Below are positions 48,999 to 58,519 of a stretch of 64,000 bases of DNA, in pieces. Location of the stretch: assembly GCF_004122095.1 (NCBI RefSeq), contig NZ_SAWZ01000001.1, forward strand, positions 620,001-684,000, read 5' to 3'. The stretch's first letter is position 1; each line of letters begins with the position of its first letter. Both the position numbers and the translations under genes were made by a program. The notes under the pieces are model-generated. The model was given only the letters and a program-made list of their open reading frames with translations. It was not told the DNA's origin and made no database searches. Origin of the DNA: Pseudoxanthomonas composti. GTDB taxonomy: Bacteria; Pseudomonadota; Gammaproteobacteria; Xanthomonadales; Xanthomonadaceae.

Positions 48999-50846
48999 AT
49001 GTCCAGCAGCGCCCAGCCCGCACCGCCCTTGCCCTTGTCGACCGAGCAGGCCGATGCCCTGCAGCGCCTGACCCGCGACCTGGATGCGGCCCGCCTGTGG
49101 TGGCTGTCCGGCTATGCCGCCGGCCTGGCGCAGGGCCAGCCGGTGCCGGCCGTGGCCGCCATCGCCGCAGGCACCGCGCCGCCTTCGCCAGTCCCGGACC
49201 AGCGCGCCACCGTGCTCTACGGCAGCCAGACCGGCAACGCCCGGCGCGCGGCCGAGGCGCTGGTCGCGCAGTTGGAAGCGGCCGGCCTGTCCGTGCGCCT
49301 GCAGCGTGCCGACGCCTACCAGACCCGCGAGCTGGCCAGCGAACGCCTGTTGTACGTGGTGATCAGCACCCAGGGCGAAGGCGACCCGCCGGATGACGCC
49401 ATCGGCTTCACCGAGTTCCTGGGCAGCCGCCGGGCGCCCAAGCTGCCGGAGCTGAAGTTCGCGGTGCTCGGCCTGGGTGATTCCAGCTACGCCGAGTTCT
49501 GCGGCATCTCCAAGCGCATCGATGCGCGCCTGGCCGAGCTGGGCGCCACCCGCCTGCTGCCGGCCGGCGAGGCCGACCTGGACATCGACACGGTGGCCGT
49601 GCCCTGGCGCGCGCAGGCGCTGGAGCATGCCAAGGGGTTGCTGCAGGCGCCCGCGGCCAGCAGCGCCACGGTCACGCCGCTGCGCCCGGCCGTCGCCACG
49701 CCGGTGTATTCGCACAGCGCGCCCTTCCACGCCGAAGTGCTGGCCAACCAGCCCATCGCCGGGCGCGACTTCAAGGGGCCGGCCTTCGGCCGCCACGGCG
49801 CGCCGGACAAGCAGGTGCGTCACCTGGAGTTTTCGCTGGAAGGCAGCGGGTTGAGCTATGAGCCCGGCGACGCGCTGGGCATCGTCCACCGCAATCCAGA
49901 GGCGCTGGTCGAACCGTTGCTGGAAGCCCTCCGGCTGGACGGCGATGCCGCCCATCGCCTGGACGGCAGCGAACGCAGCCTGCGCGAATGGCTGTCCGGC
50001 CACCGCGAACTGACCAAGCTCTCGCGCCCGTTCCTGGCCGCCCACGCCAGGCTGGCCGGCGCAGGCGAACTGAACGCCCTGCTCGCGCCGGGCAATGCCG
50101 ACCTGTCCGCGCTGCTGGGCAGCCATCAGCTGATCGACGTGCTGCGCCGCTGGCCGGCGCCATGGCCCGTGGCCGACCTGCTGGCGGTGCTGCGTCCGCT
50201 GGCCCCGCGCCTGTACTCCATCGCCTCCAGCCGCAAGCGCGTGGGCGAGGAAGTCCACCTGACCGTGGACGTGCTGAACTACCACGCCCATGGCCATGCC
50301 CACAGCGGCTCGGCCAGCGGCTTCCTGGCGTCGTTAGGCGAAGGCGACCGCGTGGCGGTGTACGTGGAGCCCAACGAGCGCTTCCGCGTGCCGGTCGACG
50401 GCACGCGCGACATCCTCATGATCGGCCCCGGCACCGGCGTGGCGCCGTTCCGCGCCTTCACCCAGGAGCGTGCCGAGACCGGCGCGGCCGGCCGCAACTG
50501 GCTGTTCTTCGGCGCCCAGCACTTCAACAGCGGCTTCCTGTACCAGACCGAATGGCAGGATGCGCTCAAGCGCGGCGAGCTGCACCGGCTGGACCTGGCG
50601 TTCTCGCGCGACCAGGCCGACAAGGTCTACGTGCAGCACAAGCTGCGCGAGCGCGGCCGCGAGGTCTACGACTGGCTGCAATCCGGCGCGCACCTCTATG
50701 TGTGCGGCTCCATCGCCATGGGCAAGGACGTGCACGCCGCGCTGGCCGACATCGTCGCCACCCACGGCGCGCTCAAGCCCGAGGACGCGCGCGCCTACCT
50801 GACCACCTTGCAGACGGAGGGGCGGTATGCGCGGGATGTTTATTGA
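48999..50846 (+). CDS. cysJ: Assimilatory sulfite reductase flavoprotein (alpha) subunit
   Basis: CysJ passes electrons from NADPH through FAD and FMN to CysI. The 615-residue protein has a flavodoxin domain with YGSQTGNARRAAE (~67-79) and STQGEGDPPDDA, a linker, and an FNR-like domain with RLYSIASS (FAD, ~405), GSASGFLASL and the NADPH motif GPGTGVAPFRAF (~473-484), ending in YARDVY as usual. The start at MSSSAQPAP is preferred over an ATG six codons earlier; neither has a clear Shine-Dalgarno. It is the first gene of cysJ-cysI-cysH. Confidence 0.95.
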   Translation: MSSSAQPAPPLPLSTEQADALQRLTRDLDAARLWWLSGYAAGLAQGQPVPAVAAIAAGTAPPSPVPDQRATVLYGSQTGNARRAAEALVAQLEAAGLSVRLQRADAYQTRELASERLLYVVISTQGEGDPPDDAIGFTEFLGSRRAPKLPELKFAVLGLGDSSYAEFCGISKRIDARLAELGATRLLPAGEADLDIDTVAVPWRAQALEHAKGLLQAPAASSATVTPLRPAVATPVYSHSAPFHAEVLANQPIAGRDFKGPAFGRHGAPDKQVRHLEFSLEGSGLSYEPGDALGIVHRNPEALVEPLLEALRLDGDAAHRLDGSERSLREWLSGHRELTKLSRPFLAAHARLAGAGELNALLAPGNADLSALLGSHQLIDVLRRWPAPWPVADLLAVLRPLAPRLYSIASSRKRVGEEVHLTVDVLNYHAHGHAHSGSASGFLASLGEGDRVAVYVEPNERFRVPVDGTRDILMIGPGTGVAPFRAFTQERAETGAAGRNWLFFGAQHFNSGFLYQTEWQDALKRGELHRLDLAFSRDQADKVYVQHKLRERGREVYDWLQSGAHLYVCGSIAMGKDVHAALADIVATHGALKPEDARAYLTTLQTEGRYARDVY

Positions 50847-51021
50847 GGCAGGAACGAGTGGAGAGGAACGAGGAACGAGAGAGGACCAATTGCAAACCGC
50901 CTTTCTTTCTCGCGCTTCGCCACGTGATCCCTGACGCCGTTCACTCGTTTCTCGTTCTTCCGCACTCGTTCCTGCCTACCCAACACTCGTTCCTCGTTCC
51001 TCTCCACTCGTTCCTAGCCCC
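50847..51021. repeat. GGAACGAG-type inverted-repeat element, copy E
   Basis: This element fills all 175 bases from the cysJ stop to the cysI ATG. The left arm starts GGCAGGAACGAGTGGAGAGG immediately after TGA, with a second GAACGAGGAACGAGAG run. The right arm has CACTCGTTTCTCGTTCTTCC, CACTCGTTCCTGCC, CACTCGTTCCTCGTTCCTC and CACTCGTTCC, ending TAGCCCC before the ATG. The centre (~50885-50940) is not shared with other copies. Confidence 0.82.
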
Positions 51022-52737
51022 ATGACCCATTCCGTCGAAGACATCAAAGCCGACAGCCGCCGCCTGCGTGGCAGCCTGCTGGAGAGCCTGGCCGACCCGG
51101 TGACCGGGGCGCTGCGCGAGGACGACCAGACGCTGATCAAGTATCACGGCAGCTACCAGCAGGACGACCGCGACGTGCGCGACGAGCGCCGGCGCCAGAA
51201 GCTGGAGCCGGCCTACCAGTTCATGATCCGCACGCGCACGCCCGGCGGCGTGGTCACCCCCGAGCAATGGCTGAAGCTGGACACCATCGCCACCCGCTAT
51301 GGCAATCACTCCCTGCGGGTCACCACGCGCCAGGCCTTCCAGTTCCACGGCGTGATCAAGCGCGAACTGAAGGCGACCATGCAGGCGATCAACGCCGCGC
51401 TCATCGACACCCTGGCCGCCTGCGGCGATGTGAACCGCAACGTCCAGGTTGCGGCCAACCCGCTGCTGTCGCAGGCCCACGCCACACTGTACGCCGATGC
51501 CGCGGCCACCTCCGAACACCTGCTGCCCAACACCCGCGCCTATTACGAGATCTGGCTGGACGAGCAGCAGGTGGCCGGTGCCGGCGAGGAAGTCGAGCCG
51601 ATCTACGGCGAGCGCTACCTGCCGCGCAAGTTCAAGATCGGCTTCGCGCTGCCGCCGACCAACGATGTGGACGTGTTCGCCAACGACCTGGGCTTCATCG
51701 GCATCACCGATGGCCAGGGCAGCATCCTCGGCTACAACGTCACCCTCGGCGGCGGCATGGGCGCCAGCCATGGCGATGCCGAGACCTGGCCGCGCGTAGC
51801 CAACGTGGCCGGCTTCATTCCGCGCGAGAAGCTGCTCGATGTGGCCACTGCGGTGGTCACCACCCAGCGCGACTTCGGCAACCGCGCCGTGCGCAAGCGC
51901 GCGCGCTTCAAGTACACCATCGACGACAAGGGCCTGGACTTCATCAAGGCGCAGATCGAGCAACGCGCCGGCATCGCCTTCCAGCCCGCGCGCCCGTTCG
52001 TCTTCGACCACAACGGCGACCGCTTCGGCTGGACCCAGGGCAGCGATGGCCGCTGGCATCTGACCCTGTCCATCTCCGCCGGCCGCATCGCCGATATCGA
52101 CCAGGCCACGCACCTGACCGGGCTGCGCGAGATCGCCGCGGCCCTGCAGAACGCGGGCGTGGGCGAGTTCCGCATGACCTCCAACCAGAACCTGGTCATC
52201 TCCAACCTCGGTCCCGCGCAGAAGGACGCCGTGCAGGCGCTGGTGGCGCGCCACGGCCTGGACGCCGGCAACGCCCTGCCCAGCGCGCTGGCGCGCAAGG
52301 CCATGGCCTGCGTGGCGCTGCCCACCTGCGGCCTGGCCATGGCCGAGGCCGAGCGCTATCTGCCCGACTTCACCAGCAAGCTGCAGCCGCTGCTGGAGAA
52401 GCATGCCCTGACCCAGGCGCCGATCGTGCTGCGCATTTCCGGCTGCCCCAACGGCTGCTCGCGCCCGTACCTGGCCGAGATCGCCCTGGTCGGCAAGGCC
52501 CCGGGCCGCTACAACCTGATGCTCGGCGGCGACCACCGCGGCCAGCGGCTCAACACCCTGTACCGCGAAAACATCACCGAGGCGGAGATCCTCGAGGCGC
52601 TGGACCCGCTGCTGGGCCGCTACGCCAGCGAGCGCCACGTCGATGAGGGCTTCGGCGATTTCCTGCACCGCGCCGGCGCCATTGACCTGCCGCCGTATCC
52701 CACCCATCGCGCCATCCCCGTGGAACTGTACGCATGA
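51022..52737 (+). CDS. cysI: Assimilatory sulfite reductase hemoprotein (beta) subunit
   Basis: CysI reduces sulfite to sulfide by six electrons at a siroheme coupled to a [4Fe-4S] cluster. The 571-residue protein has the paired ferredoxin-like and siroheme domains of the nitrite/sulfite reductase family. Cluster and siroheme cysteines sit in [12 protein letters not shown] (with the preceding ACV) and [10 protein letters not shown] (C-x5-C and C-x3-C spacing). The start is decided by homology, because the preceding bases belong to repeat copy E. The stop overlaps the cysH start (ATGA). No siroheme synthase gene (cysG) lies in the window. Confidence 0.95.
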   Translation: MTHSVEDIKADSRRLRGSLLESLADPVTGALREDDQTLIKYHGSYQQDDRDVRDERRRQKLEPAYQFMIRTRTPGGVVTPEQWLKLDTIATRYGNHSLRVTTRQAFQFHGVIKRELKATMQAINAALIDTLAACGDVNRNVQVAANPLLSQAHATLYADAAATSEHLLPNTRAYYEIWLDEQQVAGAGEEVEPIYGERYLPRKFKIGFALPPTNDVDVFANDLGFIGITDGQGSILGYNVTLGGGMGASHGDAETWPRVANVAGFIPREKLLDVATAVVTTQRDFGNRAVRKRARFKYTIDDKGLDFIKAQIEQRAGIAFQPARPFVFDHNGDRFGWTQGSDGRWHLTLSISAGRIADIDQATHLTGLREIAAALQNAGVGEFRMTSNQNLVISNLGPAQKDAVQALVARHGLDAGNALPSALARKAMACVALPTCGLAMAEAERYLPDFTSKLQPLLEKHALTQAPIVLRISGCPNGCSRPYLAEIALVGKAPGRYNLMLGGDHRGQRLNTLYRENITEAEILEALDPLLGRYASERHVDEGFGDFLHRAGAIDLPPYPTHRAIPVELYA

Positions 52738-53453
52738 CCGCCCTGCCCGCCTCCGCGCAGTCCCATGCCCTCGACCTGAAGGCGATCAACGCCGAGCTGG
52801 AACGCCGCGACGCCGCCGGGCGCGTGGCCTGGGCCCTGCAGCACGGGCCGGGCGTGGCCGCCCTGTCCTCCAGCTTCGGCGCGCAGTCTGCCGTGGCCCT
52901 GCACCTGCTGACGCAGCAGCGGCCGGACATCCCGGTGATCCTGATCGACACCGGCTACCTGTTCCCGGAGACCTACCGCTTCGCCGACGCACTGACCGAA
53001 CGCCTGAAGCTCAACCTCAAGGTCTATCGCCCACAGGTCAGCCGCGCCTGGATGGAGGCCCGCCACGGCCGCCTGTGGGAACAGGGCGTGGAGGGCATCG
53101 AGCAGTACAACGACCTGCGCAAGGTTGAGCCGATGCGGCGTGCGCTGAACGAGCTGCAAGTCGGCACCTGGTTCACCGGCCTGCGCCGCAGCCAGGCCAG
53201 CAGCCGCGCGCACACGCCGATCCTGCAGCTGCGCGAGGGGCGCTGGAAGATCAGCCCGCTGGCCGACTGGTCCGACCGCGACGTCTGGGTCTACCTCAAG
53301 CAGCACGGGCTGCCCTACCACCCGCTGTGGGAGGAAGGCTACGTCTCCATCGGCGATGTCCACACCACCCGTCGCTGGGAGCCGGGCATGCGCGAGGAGG
53401 ACACCCGCTTCTTCGGCCTCAAGCGCGAGTGCGGGATTCACGAGAATCTCTGA
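52734..53453 (+). CDS. cysH: Phosphoadenylyl-sulfate (PAPS) reductase
   Basis: CysH reduces PAPS to sulfite with thioredoxin or glutaredoxin. The 239-residue protein shows the PP-loop-like [10 protein letters not shown] (~43-52), [11 protein letters not shown] (~72-82), RRSQASSR and the C-terminal [10 protein letters not shown] with the catalytic cysteine. The two CysCys pairs that bind a [4Fe-4S] cluster in APS reductases are absent, so PAPS is the substrate, in agreement with the APS kinase domain of CysNC. It is translationally coupled to cysI. Confidence 0.95.
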   Translation: MTALPASAQSHALDLKAINAELERRDAAGRVAWALQHGPGVAALSSSFGAQSAVALHLLTQQRPDIPVILIDTGYLFPETYRFADALTERLKLNLKVYRPQVSRAWMEARHGRLWEQGVEGIEQYNDLRKVEPMRRALNELQVGTWFTGLRRSQASSRAHTPILQLREGRWKISPLADWSDRDVWVYLKQHGLPYHPLWEEGYVSIGDVHTTRRWEPGMREEDTRFFGLKRECGIHENL

Positions 53454-53539
53454 GGGGCACCGCTCTCATGATCGGAGCCGGTGGACAAGGCCACGGCTTT
53501 TTGATTCGCGCCTGAGGCGCAAGCGCCCGGCATCGTCTG

Positions 53540-53947
53540 CTAACGGACACCCTTTGACGCCGGGAGCCCCTCTCTCTGTGGAGGACAATCGGGAATCTCC
53601 GCGCCACAGCAAAAATCGAAATCGCTGGCCCCGGCGATGTTGCGCTGGTGACAGCGTGGAGAGATATAGCAACCGTTGGCCAGCCTGAAGGTCTTCGACG
53701 CACCGCATCCAGGCGCCGGACTTACCGTGCTCATGCCTGGTGTCGTAGGACGATAGGAAGGGCTCGTTCCGAGCGAATACTGGTTGCTTGCCCCCCGCTC
53801 CATCGCGGCAGACAGCTCCTCCGGAGGAGGAAGCAGGATGGAGAGAGTCTCACAGGCTGCCAGCACGAAACATGCCAGCAGGCCAAGCGCAAGGCAGTTG
53901 GCGGCTCCGGCGCGCCGACGGAGCTTCGCTCTTGTTCTTGATCTCAT
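53540..53947 (-). CDS. Small putative lipoprotein, family unknown
   Basis: A 135-residue protein with a basic N-terminus, a hydrophobic stretch and a lipobox VLAAC (C32), so probably anchored in the outer or inner membrane. The mature part has Pro-, Ser- and Cys-rich sequence (seven later cysteines) and no family I recognise. GGGGACGAAGA in front of the ATG is a good ribosome site and decides this start over one 11 codons upstream. It lies 118 bp behind another lipoprotein gene on the same strand. Confidence 0.5.
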   Translation of the reverse strand: MRSRTRAKLRRRAGAANCLALGLLACFVLAACETLSILLPPPEELSAAMERGASNQYSLGTSPSYRPTTPGMSTVSPAPGCGASKTFRLANGCYISPRCHQRNIAGASDFDFCCGAEIPDCPPQREGLPASKGVR

Positions 53948-54065
53948 TCTTCGTCCCCAGTTGAGCGGCTCATCGTTTCTCATGCAGCCCGCCACTCGTG
54001 ATGTCGCTCGATTGAACGAAGCATTCAGTCGTTCAATCGATATCCCTCCGCGAGACCACGAGAGG

Positions 54066-54566
54066 CTACTCAACGACCCTGTAGTACTTGCCTTCGGGGT
54101 CGGATGCCTTCAGACAATTCAGCAAAATCCTGCGAGTTTCTTCAGCCCCTTGGCTGGTACCTGAAGAAAACGAGTCCCCCAAACCGGCCAGTATGCCAAC
54201 CGCCGCACCGATGCCAGCCGATTTGTTCAAGGACGCACCAAATCCAGCATTTTTGAACATACTGCCCATCTGCAAGCCAGCAGCAGCCCCGGAAAGCGCG
54301 CCGCCTCCCACGCCAGTAATCGTCTTGAGCTGGGCCTCCTGTGCCGCGGTCACCTGACGGTTCACCGCGACCTGGCGGCACACCGGAAGAACTTCCTGAT
54401 ATTTGCCATTACCTACCGCGTCGACCGGAACGACCGCGGGTTGATACTCCATCGCACCGAGCTTGCTTCCACTCACGAGATTCCCGTAAGTCGATGCGCA
54501 CCCCGAAAGGAGCGCCACAGAAGCAGCGAGAGCGGGAAGAATGGTTCCACGTCGAAGACCAAGCAT
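54066..54566 (-). CDS. Glycine-zipper lipoprotein
   Basis: A 166-residue lipoprotein. The signal peptide ends in the lipobox LLSGC (C23). The mature part contains a conserved-looking VCRQVAVNRQVTAAQEAQLKT stretch (two parts, ~64-85) and a Gly/Ala-rich glycine-zipper-like region (~90-135) with GGGALSGAAAG and GIGAAVGILAGLG that can insert in a membrane, then ILLNCLKA and GKYYRVVE at the end. AAGGGGA before the ATG sets the start. Function unknown; probably envelope-located. It is divergent from the first LuxR-type gene across 261 bp. Confidence 0.75.
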   Translation of the reverse strand: MLGLRRGTILPALAASVALLSGCASTYGNLVSGSKLGAMEYQPAVVPVDAVGNGKYQEVLPVCRQVAVNRQVTAAQEAQLKTITGVGGGALSGAAAGLQMGSMFKNAGFGASLNKSAGIGAAVGILAGLGDSFSSGTSQGAEETRRILLNCLKASDPEGKYYRVVE

Positions 54567-54827
54567 GTTTTCCCCTTGAACGGATCTGCAGGAATGAAAT
54601 CCGTAGGCGTCATGCTCGGCCGCACACGTCCTGGCGTCCTCCCCCATTTGAGGGTGATCTGGCGCCTACGCGAAGCGGGCTGTCCTGAGCACTGGGCGTG
54701 GCAATGACAGCAAAGGCTGCTCGCCTGACCCCGCGCTGCCCGCACCCAGTGAGCATCAGGCGCTACTTGCCGTATATTTTTTTCAACCAAGACAAGCACT
54801 AGATCCCATCCACGCCGAAACTCCACC

Positions 54828-55940
54828 ATGCCCGGCCGATCATCTAAGCATCGTCTGCTGCATTACCTCTACGGGTCATTGACCGAGCCCGATGCGCACC
54901 GGCAGTTCGTGCGCCAGCTGACGGCGGCCTTCAAGTCATCGCTGGTGGCAGTCCAAAGAGATGCCCGCGAACATAAGCACCACCCACTCCTCCATTTCGA
55001 TAGCGAAGGCAACCCTTTCGAAGCGATCACCAAGGCCGCCGCTGCCGCGCCCTTCGTCAATCCATGGTTCGCAGCGAGCGCGGCCATCAAACTGGTCAGG
55101 CACGGGACCGGGCATGACGAAGGGTTGCTGACGCCCGCCCAGTTGCAGAGGACGGACTTCTATCATCATGTCCTGAGGCCCTTCGACGTCTTCCACTCCT
55201 TTGGAATCCTCGTCTCGGTCGAGCCGGAGGGCCTCAATGTGTTGAGCCTGAGCCGGTCCAGGTCCGCCGGCCACTACACCGAACGCGAGTGCAGGCTCGC
55301 CGATTCGCTTCTTCCGCATATCCGCAACGTGCACGCGCTGCAGAAGCAATTGAACGCATCGACGGTGCTGGAGGCAGCGAGCCTGCCCCATGCCCTGTGG
55401 CTGCTGGACCGTACAGGCGCGGTGGTCTTCCACAACGAGGCGGCCGAGCGACTCGCGCTGCGCGCCGATAGCGGGATCAGCATGGCCAAGGGTAGGCTCG
55501 CTGCGATGTCCTCGCGTGACCGCGCCGACCTGGCCGCTGCGATTGCCGCGACGAATCAGGGGACTGCGTCTGCGTCGCCGCTGGTCGTGCACGACCAGCG
55601 CGGTTCGCCGTGGGCCGTCGTCGAGGCCAGGCCGGTCGCGCCTCACGTCTTCCAGTCCTGGCTGATCAGCCGACCTGTGGTGACTGTCGTCAGCGCCCGG
55701 CTGTTGGCGCCCAGCCGCGCGCACCTGGAAGGCCTGCTCGTCCGGCTCTATGGGCTGACCCAGGCCGAGGCCAGGGCGGCCGTGGCCCTGCACGCATGCG
55801 AGACGATCGCCGCCGCGGCCAGGCAACTCAGCCGACATGAAGAAACCCTCCGCAGCCAGCTCAAGGCCGTCTTCGCCAAGACGGAAGCCAATAGCCAGGC
55901 CCGGCTGCTGCGCCTGCTCGACCGCCTCTGCGATAGCTGA
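54828..55940 (+). CDS. LuxR-type HTH regulator with PAS-like sensor region (paralogue 1)
   Basis: A 370-residue transcription regulator. Residues 1-175 form an unassigned N-terminal domain, residues ~180-290 look PAS-like (ALWLLDRTGAVVFHNEAAERL), and the C-terminal ~305-370 is a LuxR/NarL-type helix-turn-helix with LYGLTQAEARAAVAL and TLRSQLKAVFAKT. No receiver domain is present. It is co-linear with the next gene's product, so the two arose by duplication. AT-rich DNA with TATATT (54773-54778) upstream may hold its promoter. The ligand is unknown. Confidence 0.82.
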   Translation: MPGRSSKHRLLHYLYGSLTEPDAHRQFVRQLTAAFKSSLVAVQRDAREHKHHPLLHFDSEGNPFEAITKAAAAAPFVNPWFAASAAIKLVRHGTGHDEGLLTPAQLQRTDFYHHVLRPFDVFHSFGILVSVEPEGLNVLSLSRSRSAGHYTERECRLADSLLPHIRNVHALQKQLNASTVLEAASLPHALWLLDRTGAVVFHNEAAERLALRADSGISMAKGRLAAMSSRDRADLAAAIAATNQGTASASPLVVHDQRGSPWAVVEARPVAPHVFQSWLISRPVVTVVSARLLAPSRAHLEGLLVRLYGLTQAEARAAVALHACETIAAAARQLSRHEETLRSQLKAVFAKTEANSQARLLRLLDRLCDS

Positions 55941-56033
55941 GTTTCACCCGATCGGGTGATGCGTCGAACCGGCCGGGCGAACAATCGTGATGCCCATCGC
56001 AATGTTCGTCCACCCAGCGGACGAGGGGGTTCC

Positions 56034-57212
56034 GTGACCTGCAAGACCGCGTCCGCAGCGCCGGCGCCTGATCGGCTGATCGAACAGCTCTACGGGACGT
56101 TCTCCGATGACCTCCGCATGGAGGGCTGCCTGCGATTGATGACGCAGGTCTTCGGCAATCGCCTGACCGGAATCCACCGCGACGATCTGACGGCGGGTCA
56201 TGCCAGCTACCCGGCGATGGTCTCCGACGAGCTCGATGCCGGCGCGCTGCACACGCTGGCCCGCGACTACGAGCGCAAGGCGCCGGTCAACAACCTGTGG
56301 AGCCACCGCAGCGGCCCTGGCTACATTCGCCAGGGCTATCAGTACGGCGAGGCGGTGGTTAGCGATGCCGAACTCCTGGCGTCCCCCTACTACAGCCAAT
56401 ACCTCAAGCCCGCCGACATTCGCTACGGCATGGGCATCTGCCTGGATCACCAGGGGCCGTCCCGTTTCACGGTGATGTCGTTCAACCGTCCGCCACGCCG
56501 GGGTCCCTTTGGCGAGCGCGACCTGGCGATGGTCCGGCATCTGCGGCCGCACCTGGTCAAGCTCTACGCGATCCATCGTCGCCTTGCGCGCCTGGAAGGA
56601 GAACTCGACACGTTACGCAGCACGTTTGATCGCGTTCCGGTCGGCATGTTGCTGATGGATCCGGACGGGCGATTGCTCGACTGCAACGCGGCCGCAGAGC
56701 GGCTTCTCCAGGAAAGCCCGGATGTCCTGCGCACGCCGGACGGAACGCTGCGGTTTCGCTCGTCCAGAGCGCAGGCCCAGCTAAAGGCCGCCATGGCACG
56801 GCGCGAAGACGACCTGGCGAGTCCCGCCGCGCTGGCGATGCTGATCCCCTCGCAGCGTGGGCAACCGGGCCAGGACCTGGTCCTGCACCTGTGTCCGCTT
56901 CCACCGTCGGCCCCCGACCTGTTGACCGTGGGAGGTCGCACCCTCGGCCTGCTGTACGCGCTGGACGATGCGGGTAGTTCGAAGGTCGGTCTGCAAGTCC
57001 TCCAGGCCACCCTGGGGCTGACCCGGATGGAGGCGCGCGTGTGCATGGCGCTCAGGACGCATCGAGACATGGAGGAAGTTGCCCAGGTCCTGGGCGTTGC
57101 GATCAGCACGGTGCGGTCGCATCTCAAGCACGCCTTTGCAAAGACCGGGACCAGCCGCCAATCCGAGTTGGTCTTGCTGGTGGAACGGCTGCTCTCGCTC
57201 GCACCCCGATGA
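56034..57212 (+). CDS. LuxR-type HTH regulator with PAS-like sensor region (paralogue 2)
   Basis: A 392-residue paralogue of the preceding regulator. The N-terminal RLIEQLYGTFSDD matches HYLYGSLTEPD of paralogue 1, the PAS-like block reads VGMLLMDPDGRLLDCNAAAERLL, and the HTH (~325-390) contains LGLTRMEARVCMAL and STVRSHLKHAFAKTG. The HTH of this copy is closer to the LuxR consensus. GTG at 56034 with GAGGGGG five bases upstream is chosen as start; an ATG at 55956 lacks a ribosome site. The stop overlaps the start of the MFS gene (ATGA). Confidence 0.82.
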   Translation: MTCKTASAAPAPDRLIEQLYGTFSDDLRMEGCLRLMTQVFGNRLTGIHRDDLTAGHASYPAMVSDELDAGALHTLARDYERKAPVNNLWSHRSGPGYIRQGYQYGEAVVSDAELLASPYYSQYLKPADIRYGMGICLDHQGPSRFTVMSFNRPPRRGPFGERDLAMVRHLRPHLVKLYAIHRRLARLEGELDTLRSTFDRVPVGMLLMDPDGRLLDCNAAAERLLQESPDVLRTPDGTLRFRSSRAQAQLKAAMARREDDLASPAALAMLIPSQRGQPGQDLVLHLCPLPPSAPDLLTVGGRTLGLLYALDDAGSSKVGLQVLQATLGLTRMEARVCMALRTHRDMEEVAQVLGVAISTVRSHLKHAFAKTGTSRQSELVLLVERLLSLAPR

Positions 57213-58519
57213 GGCCGGGCAGGCGCGATCATGCCCATGCACGGATCGTGCTTCCGGCGTTGCTGACCGCTTACACGCTGGCCTTCATCGACCGCCAGCT
57301 CATCAGCTTGCTGGTGCAACCGATCAAGCACGATCTCGACCTGAGCGACACGCAGTTCGGGCTGCTGGCCGGATTCGCGTTCGCGCTGTTCTACGTCGGC
57401 GTCGGCCTGCTGATGGGTCATGCCAGCGACCGGGTGAATCGTCGCAACCTGATCCTGCTCGGCATGGCGCTGTGGGTGTCTGCCACGGCCGCGACGGCAT
57501 GGGCATCGGGGTTCTGGACGCTGGCGCTCACCCGCGCACTGGTGGCCATCGGCGAGGCCACGCTCAACCCCGCAGCGCTCTCCATGCTGGCCGACGCCTT
57601 CCCTGCGCACCAGCGTGCACGTGCGGTCGGCGCATACAGCACGGGGGCCTTCATCGGCGCAGGCCTGGCCCTGATCCTGGGCGGCGCGCTGATGCATGCG
57701 ACCCAACAGACAGCCTGGATCGAACTTCCCCTGCTGGGTGGCTTTCGACCATGGCAGGCCGCATTCCTGCTGGCGGCATTGCCAGGGCTGGTTGCGTTGC
57801 CGCTGATGTGGTGCGTGTCGGAACCAGGCAGGGCCGCGCAGCGGACCTGCGCGCCCCAACATGCGTCGGCCGAGCGCCCCGACGGGAAGGATCGCCGCCT
57901 TGTCCTGGCCTGCGTCATCGGCGGGTTTGCTTTGCTGGCCATGACCTCCTACGGCACGATGGTGTGGCTCCCGGCAGCCTTCATTCGCACCTGGGGATGG
58001 ACCACGGCCGAGGCGGGGCTGACCTACGGCCTGCTGCTGCTGAGTTTCGGCATCGCCGGCATGCTGGCCGCTGGTTGGATCACCGACCGCAGCACCAGCC
58101 GCGGCCATCGGCAGGCGGCGCTTGCGCTATCCTGCACCTGCGGATGGCTGCTGCTCCCCGGCGCGGTCGGACTGATGCTGGCGCGCTCGGCCGCGATGGC
58201 GGTGGCGGCAGCAGCGGTCATTACCTTGCTGGTGGGCATGGTGGTCTCGCTCACGTCCACCACCGTTCTGGCCATCGCCCCTGCGCGTTCGCGCGGCAAG
58301 CTCATCGCGATCACCATGCTGGCCGTCAACCTGGTGGGGCTGGGCTTGGGCCCTGCGGCGGTGGCGGTGTTCACCGATGGCCTCTTCGCCGATGAAGGCA
58401 AGGTGCACCTTTCCATCGGGCTTCTGATCGTTCTGTCGGCCGTCGGTGGCACGGCCGCGCTCGGCGTAGCGGTCAGCCGGGGCGGTGAGCAGAGGCGCCC
58501 TCTGCGCGCGCCGAGTTGA
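57209..58519 (+). CDS. Major facilitator superfamily transporter (spinster-like)
   Basis: A 436-residue inner-membrane transporter with 12 predicted helices. The N-terminal AFIDRQLISLLVQPIKHDL, GFAFALFYVGVGLLMGHASDRVNRRN (the A-motif-like GHASDR) and LTRALVAIGEATLNPAA resemble the spinster/lysophospholipid-transporter-like branch common in Sphingomonads and Xanthomonads. The substrate is unknown. ATG overlaps the TGA of the LuxR-type regulator (ATGA), so the transporter is very likely controlled by that regulator and translated with it. Confidence 0.87.
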   Translation: MRPGRRDHAHARIVLPALLTAYTLAFIDRQLISLLVQPIKHDLDLSDTQFGLLAGFAFALFYVGVGLLMGHASDRVNRRNLILLGMALWVSATAATAWASGFWTLALTRALVAIGEATLNPAALSMLADAFPAHQRARAVGAYSTGAFIGAGLALILGGALMHATQQTAWIELPLLGGFRPWQAAFLLAALPGLVALPLMWCVSEPGRAAQRTCAPQHASAERPDGKDRRLVLACVIGGFALLAMTSYGTMVWLPAAFIRTWGWTTAEAGLTYGLLLLSFGIAGMLAAGWITDRSTSRGHRQAALALSCTCGWLLLPGAVGLMLARSAAMAVAAAAVITLLVGMVVSLTSTTVLAIAPARSRGKLIAITMLAVNLVGLGLGPAAVAVFTDGLFADEGKVHLSIGLLIVLSAVGGTAALGVAVSRGGEQRRPLRAPS

